Source: Gordonia polyisoprenivorans (GTDB taxonomy: Bacteria; Actinomycetota; Actinomycetes; Mycobacteriales; Mycobacteriaceae). Taken from it: 64,000 nucleotides of DNA. The stretch covers positions 5,394,001 through 5,458,000 of the forward strand of contig NZ_CP072203.1 in the NCBI RefSeq assembly GCF_017654315.1, in the 5' to 3' direction. Shown piece by piece: positions 9,375 to 17,488 of the stretch. Made by a program: the position numbers and the translations under genes. Positions within the stretch are counted from its first letter, which is position 1; every line of letters starts with the position of its first letter. Under the pieces are notes generated by a model. That model searched no databases and was not told the DNA's origin. It saw only the letters and a list, made by a program, of their open reading frames with translations.

Positions 9375-10265
9375 ATGGAACTGCGCCAGCTCGAGTACTT
9401 CCTCGCCGTCGTCGAGCACGGCGGGATCGGCGGAGCCTCGGCGTCGTTGGGCGTCACCCAACCGACTGTGTCCCAGGCACTTCGGGCATTGGAACGAGAA
9501 GTCGGGGTGCAGTTGTTCCACCGGATCGGACGCGGCATGGTGCCGAGTTCTGCGGGACGAGCGCTCGTCGGATCGACCCGACAGATCATGCGTGATGTGG
9601 CTGCCGTCGACGACGCCCTCTCCGCGGCCGGTGACGAACCGACCGGCCGCGTCGACGTGCTCGCCTCCCCCTTCATCGACGGCGGCGCGGTGATCGACCT
9701 GGTCGCCGGCTTCCGGGCCCGCCATCCGGGGGTCACCGTGCGCCTCGGCGACCTGCGGGTCGAGACACAGGCGTCGCCGATGATCGAGGAGGGGCGCTGC
9801 GAGTTCGTCATCACCCACTTGCCCACGGTCGGTGACGATCTCGACATGATCGTGCTCGGTGAACAGGAATTCTGGCTGGTGTGCCCACCCGGGACCGAGG
9901 TTCCCGACGGGCCGATCCCCATCGCCGATCTCCCCCGCATTCCCATGGTCTTCGTTCCGCGGGGCGGGTCGGTCGCCGAGGAGATCGAGAGCGCGATCCG
10001 CGAATCCGGTGTGCGACTGCCGATCGCGGTGCTCTCCGACCATCGGGAGCAGCGACTGCCCATGGTGCTCGCCGGGATCGGGGCCACCCTGCTCGAACGT
10101 CGCATCGCCGAATCGGTGGCCGATCGCGCGGTGGTGCGGCCGGTGTCACCGCGGTTCGCACGGACTTTCGCGATGATCTTCGATCCGGGCGGCCTCTCGG
10201 TCGCCGGTCAGGCCTTCGCCGACGTCGCGCGGTCGATGGCAGCGCAGCGAGCGGTCGAGGAGTGA
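9375..10265 (+). CDS. LysR family transcriptional regulator (second of a tandem pair)
   Basis: A LysR-type regulator of 296 residues. ATG 9375 (MELRQLEYFLAVVEHGG) is the family-typical start; GTG codons at 9363 and 9366 are in frame but would overlap the previous gene. The helix-turn-helix reads ASASLGVTQPTVSQALRAL at about residues 20-40, and the effector-binding domain follows from about 90. It lies 5 bp after the first LysR gene. The two share architecture but differ widely in sequence, so this is not a recent duplication. It faces the minus-strand XRE/membrane operon across a small hairpin. Confidence 0.9.
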   Translation: MELRQLEYFLAVVEHGGIGGASASLGVTQPTVSQALRALEREVGVQLFHRIGRGMVPSSAGRALVGSTRQIMRDVAAVDDALSAAGDEPTGRVDVLASPFIDGGAVIDLVAGFRARHPGVTVRLGDLRVETQASPMIEEGRCEFVITHLPTVGDDLDMIVLGEQEFWLVCPPGTEVPDGPIPIADLPRIPMVFVPRGGSVAEEIESAIRESGVRLPIAVLSDHREQRLPMVLAGIGATLLERRIAESVADRAVVRPVSPRFARTFAMIFDPGGLSVAGQAFADVARSMAAQRAVEE

Positions 10266-10266
10266 G

Positions 10267-10283
10267 GTGCGCGGGGTGCGCAC
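10267..10283. terminator. short hairpin between convergent genes
   Basis: Perfect 6-bp arms GTGCGC and GCGCAC enclose GGGGT in the 21-bp gap between the LysR stop and the stop of the minus-strand membrane gene. The stem is GC-rich, with no U-tract on either side, so terminator function is only plausible. Confidence 0.4.
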
Positions 10284-10286
10284 TGC

Positions 10287-10784
10287 TCAGTCGTCGAGAT
10301 CGCCTGCGGCTTGCTCTTTCTCGGACTTGATCGCATGTCGACGGGCCAGTAGGAACGCCGCGGCGCCGCCGACGATACCGCCGACGACGGCCCCCACGAT
10401 CGTCGTGGCCTCACCGTCGGGTCCGAGCCAGAGGATCACCGCGAGTGCCATCGACAGTGAGCAGGCACCGGTGTACAGGCTGGTGACGATGATGCGGCGG
10501 CGGGATCCGCGGGCGTAGACCAGCGTCTGGGGATCCACGCGGCGAGCCTTGCAGAATCGTTGCCATTCCATCGCGGGCGCGATCAACGCGACCCACCACA
10601 GGACGGTCACCCAGGCGGGTACGAACCACGCCGCGACGGCGCCGAGCGCCCACAGCAGCAGCGTCGAGAGGGTGTAGATGTAGGCGTAGCCCTCCAGCAG
10701 TACCGCGCGCTCACGTTCATCGCCCCACGACGCATCGTCGGGGCCGAGCAACAGATCGGGGAATGTGGTTCGTCCGGAACTCAT
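10287..10784 (-). CDS. small multi-pass membrane protein coupled to an XRE regulator
   Basis: An unrecognised 165-residue membrane protein. Hydrophobic segments are IYTLSTLLLWALGAVAAWF, VTVLWWVALIAP, IIVTSLYTGACSLSMALAVI and IVGAVVGGIVGGAAAFLL, so three or four helices with a basic C-terminal tail. The ATG overlaps the stop of the XRE gene by four bases (ATGA), fixing the start and implying coupled expression. Paired short XRE regulator plus small membrane protein operons are common in Gram-positive bacteria, and the membrane protein is sometimes proposed to tether or sense for the regulator. Function here is unknown. Confidence 0.8.
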   Translation of the reverse strand: MSSGRTTFPDLLLGPDDASWGDERERAVLLEGYAYIYTLSTLLLWALGAVAAWFVPAWVTVLWWVALIAPAMEWQRFCKARRVDPQTLVYARGSRRRIIVTSLYTGACSLSMALAVILWLGPDGEATTIVGAVVGGIVGGAAAFLLARRHAIKSEKEQAAGDLDD

Positions 10785-11011
10785 CTCAGCTCTCCTAGGG
10801 TCTCCTCGGGCAACGGGAACAGTTCTTCGACGCCGGCGCCGAGCGCCCGCGCGACCCGGATGGCCAGGTAGACCGACGGTGCGTAGTCGCCGCGTTCGAG
10901 CGACACGATCGTCTGCCTGCTCACCCCGACCGCCTTCGCCAGATCGGACTGCCGTAGGGCCGCTCGGGTCCGCGCGGCCCGGATCGGCGATAGGACGTCT
11001 GGGTCGGGCAT
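10781..11011 (-). CDS. XRE-type helix-turn-helix regulator (76 residues)
   Basis: A minimal XRE-family DNA-binding protein of 76 residues consisting almost wholly of the helix-turn-helix domain: IRAARTRAALRQSDLAKAVG then SRQTIVSLERGDYAPS. I place the start at the ATG of MPDPDVLSP. On the minus strand this ATG follows a TTGACA -35 and a TTTACT -10 spaced 17 bp, with only six bases after the -10, so the transcript is probably leaderless. The same promoter lies within a perfect 33-bp palindrome, the obvious autoregulatory operator. It is coupled by ATGA overlap to the membrane protein downstream. Confidence 0.88.
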   Translation of the reverse strand: MPDPDVLSPIRAARTRAALRQSDLAKAVGVSRQTIVSLERGDYAPSVYLAIRVARALGAGVEELFPLPEETLGELR

Positions 11012-11021
11012 GCCAAGAGTA

Positions 11022-11054
11022 AAGCCGCCTTGACATCCGATGTCAAGGCGGCTT
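11022..11054 (-). promoter_or_regulatory. perfect palindromic operator overlapping the XRE promoter
   Basis: Two perfect 16-bp arms, AAGCCGCCTTGACATC and its complement, flank one base at 11038. On the minus strand the palindrome covers TTGACA and reaches the -10 TTTACT, so a bound dimer would block the XRE/membrane operon. It begins 14 bp beyond the thiolase stop and could also act as that gene's terminator hairpin, although only a weak U-rich stretch follows. Operator use is inferred from position and symmetry. Confidence 0.75.
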
Positions 11055-11068
11055 GTCACGAAGATCGG

Positions 11069-12298
11069 CTATCCGCTGACCCGTTCGAATACTGCGGCCA
11101 ACCCCTGCCCGCCGCCGATGCACATGGTCTCCAGGCCGTAGCGCGCCTCGCGCCGGTGCAGTTCCCGCGCCAGCGATGCCAGCATCCGTCCGCCGGTCGC
11201 GCCGACCGGATGTCCCAGCGAGATACCCGATCCGTGAACATTCGTGCGCGCGAAATCGGGACTGTCGGTGGCGAATCGGCCGAATCCCCACTCCCGGGTG
11301 ACGGCAAGCGCCTGCGCGGCGAAGGCCTCGTTGAGTTCGATGACGTCGATGTCGACGAGCGTCAATCCCGCCTTGTCCAGCGCCTTGGCGGTGGCCGGCA
11401 CCGGGCCGATGCCCATGGTCGCCGGTGGCACGCCGGCCAGGCCCCACGACACCAGGCGCACCAGCGGCGTCAGGCCGTGCCGTGCGGCGACCTCGGCGGT
11501 GGTCACCAGGCACATCGAGGCCGCGTCGTTCTGTCCGCTGGCGTTGCCCGCGGTCACCGTGGCGTCGGGGTCGGTGGCACCCATGATGGGCCGCAGTCCG
11601 GCGAGCGATTCGCGCGAGATATCGGGACGTGGATGCTCGTCGGTATCGATCAGCTTCTCGGACTTACGATCTCGCACGGTGACCGGGATGATCTCCTCAC
11701 CGAGGATGCCGTCCTTCTGTGCACGAACCGCGCGCATGTGCGATTCGACGGCGAGATCGTCCTGCTCCTCGCGGGAGATCCCGTACTCCTTGCGGAGGTT
11801 CTCGGCGGTTTCGATCATGCCACCGGGTACCGGCCAGTTCTTGCCACCGGCGGTGGAGCGGGCCCGAACCAGGCTGTCGTGCATGGCGATTCCGGTGCGC
11901 GCACCGCCCCAACGCATGTCCACCGAATAGAACGACGCGTTGCTCATCGACTCCGTGCCGCCCGCGACGACGAGATCGTTGTCGCCGCACCCCACCTGGT
12001 AGGCGGCCTGGATGACCGCCTGCAACCCCGATCCGCAGCGTCGGTCGACGTGCATGCCGGGCACCGTGGTCGGTAGTCCGGCGTCGAGTGCGACGACACG
12101 GCCGATCGCCGGTGCCTCACTGTTGCCGTTGCAGTGACCGAGGATCACGTCGTCGACGGCGTCGTCGGGGATGCCGGTCCGCTCGAGGAGTCCGCGCAGG
12201 GCGGCCACCCCGAGGTCGACGGCGGTCAGCGATCGGAACATGCCCCCGTAGCGCCCGATCGGGGTGCGCACGGGCTCGCAGATGACAACATCACGCAT
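11069..12298 (-). CDS. acetyl-CoA acetyltransferase (thiolase)
   Basis: A 409-residue thiolase, cleaving 3-ketoacyl-CoA with CoA or condensing two acetyl-CoA. The nucleophile cysteine is at about residue 88 in RRCGSGLQAVIQAA. The other active-site motifs are NEAFAAQ, GHPVGATGGRM (His) and ETMCIGGGQG (second Cys), all intact. Its start overlaps the end of the acyl-CoA ligase gene by eight bases, making it the last gene of a four-gene minus-strand operon (thiolase, SDR, ligase, thiolase). The motif set points to a degradative or biosynthetic thiolase rather than the SCP2 type, which lacks this layout. Confidence 0.92.
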   Translation of the reverse strand: MRDVVICEPVRTPIGRYGGMFRSLTAVDLGVAALRGLLERTGIPDDAVDDVILGHCNGNSEAPAIGRVVALDAGLPTTVPGMHVDRRCGSGLQAVIQAAYQVGCGDNDLVVAGGTESMSNASFYSVDMRWGGARTGIAMHDSLVRARSTAGGKNWPVPGGMIETAENLRKEYGISREEQDDLAVESHMRAVRAQKDGILGEEIIPVTVRDRKSEKLIDTDEHPRPDISRESLAGLRPIMGATDPDATVTAGNASGQNDAASMCLVTTAEVAARHGLTPLVRLVSWGLAGVPPATMGIGPVPATAKALDKAGLTLVDIDVIELNEAFAAQALAVTREWGFGRFATDSPDFARTNVHGSGISLGHPVGATGGRMLASLARELHRREARYGLETMCIGGGQGLAAVFERVSG

Positions 12299-13970
12299 GG
12301 AGTCGGTCCTTTCCGGTGTGCTCGGCGGCGAGTTGGGCTCGCAACGCCACTTTCTGGATCTTGCCCGCGGCGGAGGTGGGCAACTCGTCGACGACGATCA
12401 CGTCGCGGATCTTCTTGTAGGGCAACACCTGTTCGGCGACGAAGCCCTGCACCGCGTCGGCGTCGACCCGGTGCCCGGGCCGGGCGACGACGAAGGCCAC
12501 CGGCTCCTGCCCGACCGGCCCGGCCTCCCGGGCCACCACCGCGGCACCGGCGATGTCGGGGTGGGTCACCAGAATCTCCTCGAGTTCGCGCGGATACACG
12601 TTGTAGCCCTTGTAGATCAGCATGTCCTTGGCACGGTCGCAGATGTAGAGGTAGCCGTCGTCGTCGACGTAGGCGATGTCGCCGGTGTCGAGCCATCCGT
12701 CGACGTACTGTTCGGCGGTGATCTCGGGGTGGTGCAGGTACCCGGCGGTCACCTGAGGTCCGCGGACCCACAGCCCACCGCGTTCGCCCGCGGCGAGTTC
12801 GGTGGTGCGATCGTCGAGCGAACGGATCGACACCTCGGTGTCGAAGGTCGGCAATCCGACACTGCCGAAACGGTATTCACCGGTGCCATTGCCGGTGGCG
12901 GCCAGCGGCGCCGACGAGACCAGGCAGGTCGCCTCGGTCAGCCCGTAGCCCTCCACGACAGCACCCGACGGGAAGGCCGCGGCGAGCCGCTCGAGGGTGA
13001 CGTGATCGATCGGTGCGGCCCCCGACGACACCACCCGCACCGAGGAGAGATCGCGTGTGGCCACATCGGGATGTGCGGCCAGCGCATGCCACATCGTCGG
13101 ACTGCCCGTGATGTAGGTGGCGCGGTGTCGTTCGATGAGATCGAGCATCCGGGCCGGATCGAATCGGCCGGCCAGCACGTGGGTGGCACCGCACATCAGC
13201 AGGAAGGACATGTTGATCAGGGCGTGCGCGTGATAGAGCGGGGACACCACGATGGTGGCGGCCTGCCCGGGTACGACGCCGCGTCCTGCGCCGTCGCGCG
13301 GGGTGAGGCGAAACGACCCGTCGTCGTTCTCGGTCACCGCATGTCCGGCGCGCCAGGCGATCATCTGGGTGACGTTGGCGATGACGTTGCGGTGCAACAC
13401 CTGCACGCCCTTGGAGACACCGGTGGTGCCACCGGTGAAGGCCAGGTGGGCCACATCGGCACCGGTGATCGCGACCCGTGGTGTGGGGCCGGCATCGGCG
13501 GTCAGCTCGGCCAGGGTGATCAGACCCGCAGGGGCCATGGCGGTCTCGGACCCGGTGTCGTCACCGACGAGGATCGCCGCCCGCAGATCGAGTCCCTCGA
13601 TCGCCGACGCCAGTGTCTGCGCCTGCGGCTCCTCGGTGACGACCGCGACGGCGCCGGTCTCGACGAGTTGGGCCCGCAGCCCGGCGACCGGCTGCGCCGG
13701 GTTGATCAATGTCACGGTCGCGCCGGCGCGCAACGCCCCGTAGTAGGCCAGCACGAAGTCGGCGCTGTTGGTCAGGTGCAGCGCGACCACGTCGCGCTGC
13801 ACCACCCCGATCGCGGCGAGCCCGGCGGCCACCGCGGCGGTGCGCACGTCGAGATCGTCGAAGGTGAGCATCCGCTCGCCGTCGATGACGGCCGCGCGGT
13901 TCGCATACAGCCGGGCCATGCCGGCCGGCAACGCAGCGAGAGTAATTGCCGAATAGTGCAATTCGGTCAT
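12291..13970 (-). CDS. acyl-CoA synthetase (AMP-forming, class I adenylate-forming)
   Basis: A 559-residue adenylate-forming ligase that should activate a carboxylic acid to its CoA thioester via an acyl-AMP. The phosphate-binding loop is LAFTGGTTGVSKG (about residue 175), the A5 motif is GYGLTEATC, the aspartate motif is WLDTGDIAYVD, and the C-terminal lysine motif SAAGKIQKVALR is complete. The ATG overlaps the SDR stop by four bases. Overall it resembles fatty-acyl or 4-coumarate-type ligases; chain length is not predictable. It supplies the activation step for the surrounding beta-oxidation-type genes. Confidence 0.92.
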   Translation of the reverse strand: MTELHYSAITLAALPAGMARLYANRAAVIDGERMLTFDDLDVRTAAVAAGLAAIGVVQRDVVALHLTNSADFVLAYYGALRAGATVTLINPAQPVAGLRAQLVETGAVAVVTEEPQAQTLASAIEGLDLRAAILVGDDTGSETAMAPAGLITLAELTADAGPTPRVAITGADVAHLAFTGGTTGVSKGVQVLHRNVIANVTQMIAWRAGHAVTENDDGSFRLTPRDGAGRGVVPGQAATIVVSPLYHAHALINMSFLLMCGATHVLAGRFDPARMLDLIERHRATYITGSPTMWHALAAHPDVATRDLSSVRVVSSGAAPIDHVTLERLAAAFPSGAVVEGYGLTEATCLVSSAPLAATGNGTGEYRFGSVGLPTFDTEVSIRSLDDRTTELAAGERGGLWVRGPQVTAGYLHHPEITAEQYVDGWLDTGDIAYVDDDGYLYICDRAKDMLIYKGYNVYPRELEEILVTHPDIAGAAVVAREAGPVGQEPVAFVVARPGHRVDADAVQGFVAEQVLPYKKIRDVIVVDELPTSAAGKIQKVALRAQLAAEHTGKDRLHA

Positions 13971-14731
13971 CGCGGGGCCATCCGGATCGCGCCGTCGAGG
14001 CGGATGATCTCCCCGTTGAGGTACGGATTCTCCACGATCGAGACGGCCAACCGGCCGAATTCGTCGGGCTTGCCGAGCCGCGAGGGGTTCGGGATGCTCG
14101 CGGCCAGTGACTCGCGGACATCATCACGCAACCGCGCCAGCAACGGGGTGTCCATGGTGCCGGGGGCGATGGTGTTGACGCGGATGTGCTTGCTCGCCAG
14201 ATCTCGTGCGGCCACCAGTGTCATCCCGACGATGCCTGCCTTGGAGGCGCTGTAGTTGATCTGGCCGATCTGTCCCTCGAACGCGGCGACCGATGCGGTC
14301 ATCACGATCACGCCCCGCTCGCCGTCGATCTCGGGCAGCCGGGCCATCCGCTCGGCCCCCAGCGAGAGGGCGTGGAAGGAGCCGATGAGGTTGAGCCGGA
14401 TGACGAATTCGAAGTCGTCGGCCGATCCGGCGCGTCCCTGCGCGTCGAGGATGCGCATCCGGCGCCCCGCACCGGCGCAGTGCACGAGTGCGCGCAGACC
14501 GTCGCGGTCGTCGGCCACGTCGAGCGCGGCGGCGAACTGCTCCCGGTCGGTGATATCGGCGGGCGCGAATCGCGCTGCGGCACCGAGCTGTTCGGCCACC
14601 TCGGCACCGTCGGAGGTCGGCAGGTCGATGAGGGTCACCTGCCCGCCGGCATCGACGATGCGCCGGGCGGTGGCCAGGCCGAGGCCGGAGGCTCCGCCGG
14701 TGATGGCGGTGGAGAGGTCCTTGAGTTCCAT
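13967..14731 (-). CDS. SDR family oxidoreductase (3-hydroxyacyl-CoA dehydrogenase type)
   Basis: A 254-residue short-chain dehydrogenase. It has the nucleotide motif TGGASGLGLATAR at residues 11-24 and an acidic residue after beta-2 (TLIDLPTSDG) suggesting NAD(H). The catalytic YSASKAG and the family's later NTIAPGTMDTPLL are present. This resembles the HSD10/type 2 3-hydroxyacyl-CoA dehydrogenase branch, which would fill the dehydrogenation step between hydratase and thiolase. The start MELKDLSTAITGG was chosen because the longer frame adds sequence that belongs to the thiolase upstream. It overlaps the ligase gene by four bases. Confidence 0.9.
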   Translation of the reverse strand: MELKDLSTAITGGASGLGLATARRIVDAGGQVTLIDLPTSDGAEVAEQLGAAARFAPADITDREQFAAALDVADDRDGLRALVHCAGAGRRMRILDAQGRAGSADDFEFVIRLNLIGSFHALSLGAERMARLPEIDGERGVIVMTASVAAFEGQIGQINYSASKAGIVGMTLVAARDLASKHIRVNTIAPGTMDTPLLARLRDDVRESLAASIPNPSRLGKPDEFGRLAVSIVENPYLNGEIIRLDGAIRMAPR

Positions 14732-14750
14732 ACATCTGCTCCTGAGGTGG

Positions 14751-15887
14751 TCAGCCGATGAGTTCGAAGATGGTGGCGTTGGCCATGCCACCCGCCTCGC
14801 ACATCGTCTGTAGTCCGTAACGGATGGTGTTGTCGCGCATGTGATGCGCCAGCCGGGTGGCGAGGATGGCGCCGGAGCCGCCGAGTGGGTGCCCGACCGC
14901 GATGGCGCCGCCGAGCGGATTGAGCGCCTTCTCCGCCGCACCCGTCTCGATCTGCCACGCCAGCGGTACCGGCGCGAACGCCTCGTTCACCTCGAACGCC
15001 CCGATCTCGTCGATCGAGAGCCCGGACCGGGCAAGGGCTTTGGCGGTGGCCGGGATGGGTCCGGTGAGCATCACGACGGGATCGTCGCCGGCCACCACGG
15101 TGGTGTGGATACGGACCAGCGGGGTCCAGCCGTGTGCTGCGGCGGTCTCCGACGAGCACACCAGCAGCGCGCCCGCACCGTCGGAGATCTGAGAGGCGTT
15201 GCCGGCGTGGATGACCCCGTTCTCGTCGAACACGGTCGTGAGCTTGGCCAGGGACTCCAGCGACCCGCCGCGCCGGATGCCCTCGTCTCCCTCGAGGACG
15301 CCGGGCACCGGGGCGAGCTGACCGTCGAACGCTCCGGCATCGCTGGCCGCCGCCGCGAGCTCGTGGGATCGCAGCGAGTACTCGTCGAGTCGGGTGCGAC
15401 TCAGATCCCAACGCCGGGCCACCATCTCGGCTCCGATGCCCTGACTGAACCGGTCGACGCCGTAGCGATCGAGCACGGTCGAGGGCTGATGCTCACCGTT
15501 CGGGGCCGCGCTGCCCATCGGCACGCGGCTCATCGACTCGACCCCACCGGCGACCACGATGTCGAGCTGACCGCTGATGACCGCGGCGGCGGCCATCGCC
15601 AGCGACTGCTGACTCGATCCGCAGGCCCGCGTGATCGTGGTCCCCGGAACGCTTTCCGGCCAGCCGGCGGCCAGGATCGCGGTGCGCGCGATGTTGCCCG
15701 CCTGTTCGGCGTGCTGACTGACGCACCCCCACATGACGTCGTCAACGTCGGCGGGATCGACACCGGTGCGCTCCACGAGTGCCTCGAGGACGTGGGCGGA
15801 CAAGTCGGCCGGATGGATACCCGACAACGCCCCGCCCCGGCGTCCGATCGGAGTACGGACCGCATCGACGATCACCGCATCGCTCAT
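14751..15887 (-). CDS. acetyl-CoA acetyltransferase (thiolase, first gene of the operon)
   Basis: A 378-residue thiolase with nucleophile Cys about residue 89 in RACGSSQQSLAMAAA, NEAFAPVPLAW, GHPLGGSGA (His), and QTMCEAGGMANATIFE (Cys). It is the promoter-proximal gene of the minus-strand operon, with AAAGGAAC just upstream of the ATG as its ribosome site. The two thiolases of this operon differ strongly and probably handle different 3-ketoacyl chain lengths or branches. Upstream lie three 18-bp direct repeats and then the divergent acyl-CoA dehydrogenases. Confidence 0.92.
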   Translation of the reverse strand: MSDAVIVDAVRTPIGRRGGALSGIHPADLSAHVLEALVERTGVDPADVDDVMWGCVSQHAEQAGNIARTAILAAGWPESVPGTTITRACGSSQQSLAMAAAAVISGQLDIVVAGGVESMSRVPMGSAAPNGEHQPSTVLDRYGVDRFSQGIGAEMVARRWDLSRTRLDEYSLRSHELAAAASDAGAFDGQLAPVPGVLEGDEGIRRGGSLESLAKLTTVFDENGVIHAGNASQISDGAGALLVCSSETAAAHGWTPLVRIHTTVVAGDDPVVMLTGPIPATAKALARSGLSIDEIGAFEVNEAFAPVPLAWQIETGAAEKALNPLGGAIAVGHPLGGSGAILATRLAHHMRDNTIRYGLQTMCEAGGMANATIFELIG

Positions 15888-16265
15888 CAGAGTTCCTTTC
15901 TCGAAACCACTACCAACGAATCGACCCCTACCTACGAATCGACCCCTATGAACGAATCGACCATGACGGGCACTCGATCACAAGGTGATTCACGCTCATG
16001 GGGTCATAGCCGCGACCTATGTCGCGCTCGGCACACGGCGTCGCCGCAAGCGGTGGGGGCGTCACCGACGATTCGATGGCGGGATCGCGCCCAGCAGACC
16101 CCTCTGCCGGAATCTCCGACACTGCCCGGTTCTGCGATGAGTGCCCAGGGTGTCGCCTATACGTGCTGGTCAGCGGCCCACAGCGACGGCCTCCAGACGT
16201 GGCATTGTCTCCTCCTATCGGAGCCTTAGCCGAAGACCCCGTTACCGGGCGGGCCCGTCACGGGC
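15888..16265. promoter_or_regulatory. divergent control region of the beta-oxidation island
   Basis: This 378-bp gap separates the minus-strand ligase/thiolase operon from the plus-strand dehydrogenases and should hold both promoters. Beyond the 18-bp repeats it contains two dyads. One is ATCAC-AAG-GTGAT at 15977-15989; the other is CGCGAC-CTAT-GTCGCG at 16011-16026. Either could be the site of a TetR-like repressor, but no regulator gene is adjacent. I see no convincing short coding frame here. Confidence 0.55.
15916..15962. repeat. three direct repeats of an 18-bp unit
   Basis: The core ACGAATCGACC recurs at 15916, 15934 and 15952, an exact 18-bp period. The first two units continue identically with CCTA. 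They lie 29-75 bp upstream of the thiolase ATG, probably in its 5' leader or promoter, and are outside any gene I accept. Confidence 0.9.
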
Positions 16266-17474
16266 ATGCTGAAGACCATGGCCCGCCTTGCCCAGACCCT
16301 CGGTCTCACCGACATCCAGACCGACATCGTCGCCAACGTGCGGCGCTTCGTCGACACCCAGATCATTCCCAACGCGCAAGAACTCGAGCATGCCGACGCC
16401 TACCCCGAGGAGATCGTCGCCGGCATGCGGGAGATGGGACTGTTCGGGCTGATGATCCCGGAGGAGTACGGCGGGCTGGGCGAATCGTTGCTGACCTATG
16501 CGCTGTGCGTCGAGGAACTCGCACGCGGCTGGATGAGTGTGTCCGGGGTGATCAACACCCACTTCATCGTCGCCTACATGCTGCGACAGCACGGAACCGA
16601 GGAGCAGAAGCAGCGGCTGCTGCCGCAGATGGCGACCGGTGAGGTGCGTGGCGCCTTCTCGATGAGCGAACCGGACCTCGGCTCCGACGTCGCGGCCATC
16701 ACGACGTCGGCCAAACGCTCCGACGACGGAACCTACACGATCAACGGCGCGAAGATGTGGCTCACCAACGGCGCCTCGTCGACCCTGGTCGCGGCGCTCG
16801 TGCGCACCGATGAGGGAGCCGAGAAGCCACACCACAACCTGACCACCTTCCTCATCGAGAAGCCGGCCGGTTTCGGCGAAGTGGTTGCCGGACTGACGAT
16901 TCCCAGAAAGATCGACAAGATGGGCTACAAGGGGATCGACACCACCGAGTTGATCTTCGACGGTTATCGCACCGATGCCGAGCACATCCTCGGCGGCACA
17001 CCGGGCCGCGGATTCGCGCAGATGATGGACGGCGTCGAGGTCGGCCGGGTCAACGTGTCGGCGCGGGCCTGCGGCATCGCCCAGCGCGCCTTCGAACTCG
17101 CCGTCACCTATGCCCAACAGCGACGCACCTTCGGCAAGCCGATCGCCGAGCATCAGGCGATCGCCTTCTCGCTGGCCGAGATGGCCACCAAAACCGAAGC
17201 GGCGCACCTGATGATGGTGAACGCGGCCCGGCTCAAGGACTCCGGCGAACGCAACGACGTCGCGGCCGGCATGGCGAAGTACCTGTGCAGCGAGTACTGC
17301 GCTGAGGTCACCCAGGCCAGTTTTCGTATCCACGGCGGCTACGGCTATTCCAAGGAATTCGAGATCGAACGGCTGATGCGGGAAGCTCCGTTCCTGCTGA
17401 TCGGCGAGGGCACCAGCGAAATCCAGAAACAGATCATCTCCAAGGGACTGCTCCGCGAGTACCGCACCAATTAG
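16266..17474 (+). CDS. acyl-CoA dehydrogenase (catalytic Glu in the MCAD position)
   Basis: A 402-residue FAD-dependent acyl-CoA dehydrogenase. It shows the flavin/substrate motifs FSMSEPDLGSD and WLTNGA, then FGKPIAEHQAIAFSLAEMAT and the C-terminal GEGTSEIQKQIISKGLLREY. The glutamate directly before GTSEIQ matches the catalytic base position of medium- and short-chain enzymes. MLKTMARL offers two starts (16266 and 16278). It forms a pair with the next dehydrogenase, 14 bp downstream, and is divergent from the ligase operon. The substrate acyl group is unknown. Confidence 0.92.
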   Translation: MLKTMARLAQTLGLTDIQTDIVANVRRFVDTQIIPNAQELEHADAYPEEIVAGMREMGLFGLMIPEEYGGLGESLLTYALCVEELARGWMSVSGVINTHFIVAYMLRQHGTEEQKQRLLPQMATGEVRGAFSMSEPDLGSDVAAITTSAKRSDDGTYTINGAKMWLTNGASSTLVAALVRTDEGAEKPHHNLTTFLIEKPAGFGEVVAGLTIPRKIDKMGYKGIDTTELIFDGYRTDAEHILGGTPGRGFAQMMDGVEVGRVNVSARACGIAQRAFELAVTYAQQRRTFGKPIAEHQAIAFSLAEMATKTEAAHLMMVNAARLKDSGERNDVAAGMAKYLCSEYCAEVTQASFRIHGGYGYSKEFEIERLMREAPFLLIGEGTSEIQKQIISKGLLREYRTN

Positions 17475-17488
17475 AGAGGCCAGAACCC

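Noticed and set aside
12264-14255. 663-codon plus-strand frame antisense to the ligase and SDR genes
   Set aside because: Composition is His/Arg/Gly-rich and unstructured, while the opposite strand holds complete motif sets for an adenylate-forming ligase and SDR.
16019-16642. Plus-strand frame running from the divergent control region into the dehydrogenase
   Set aside because: It turns into an out-of-frame Arg/His-rich reading of the dehydrogenase gene; no independent evidence of coding.
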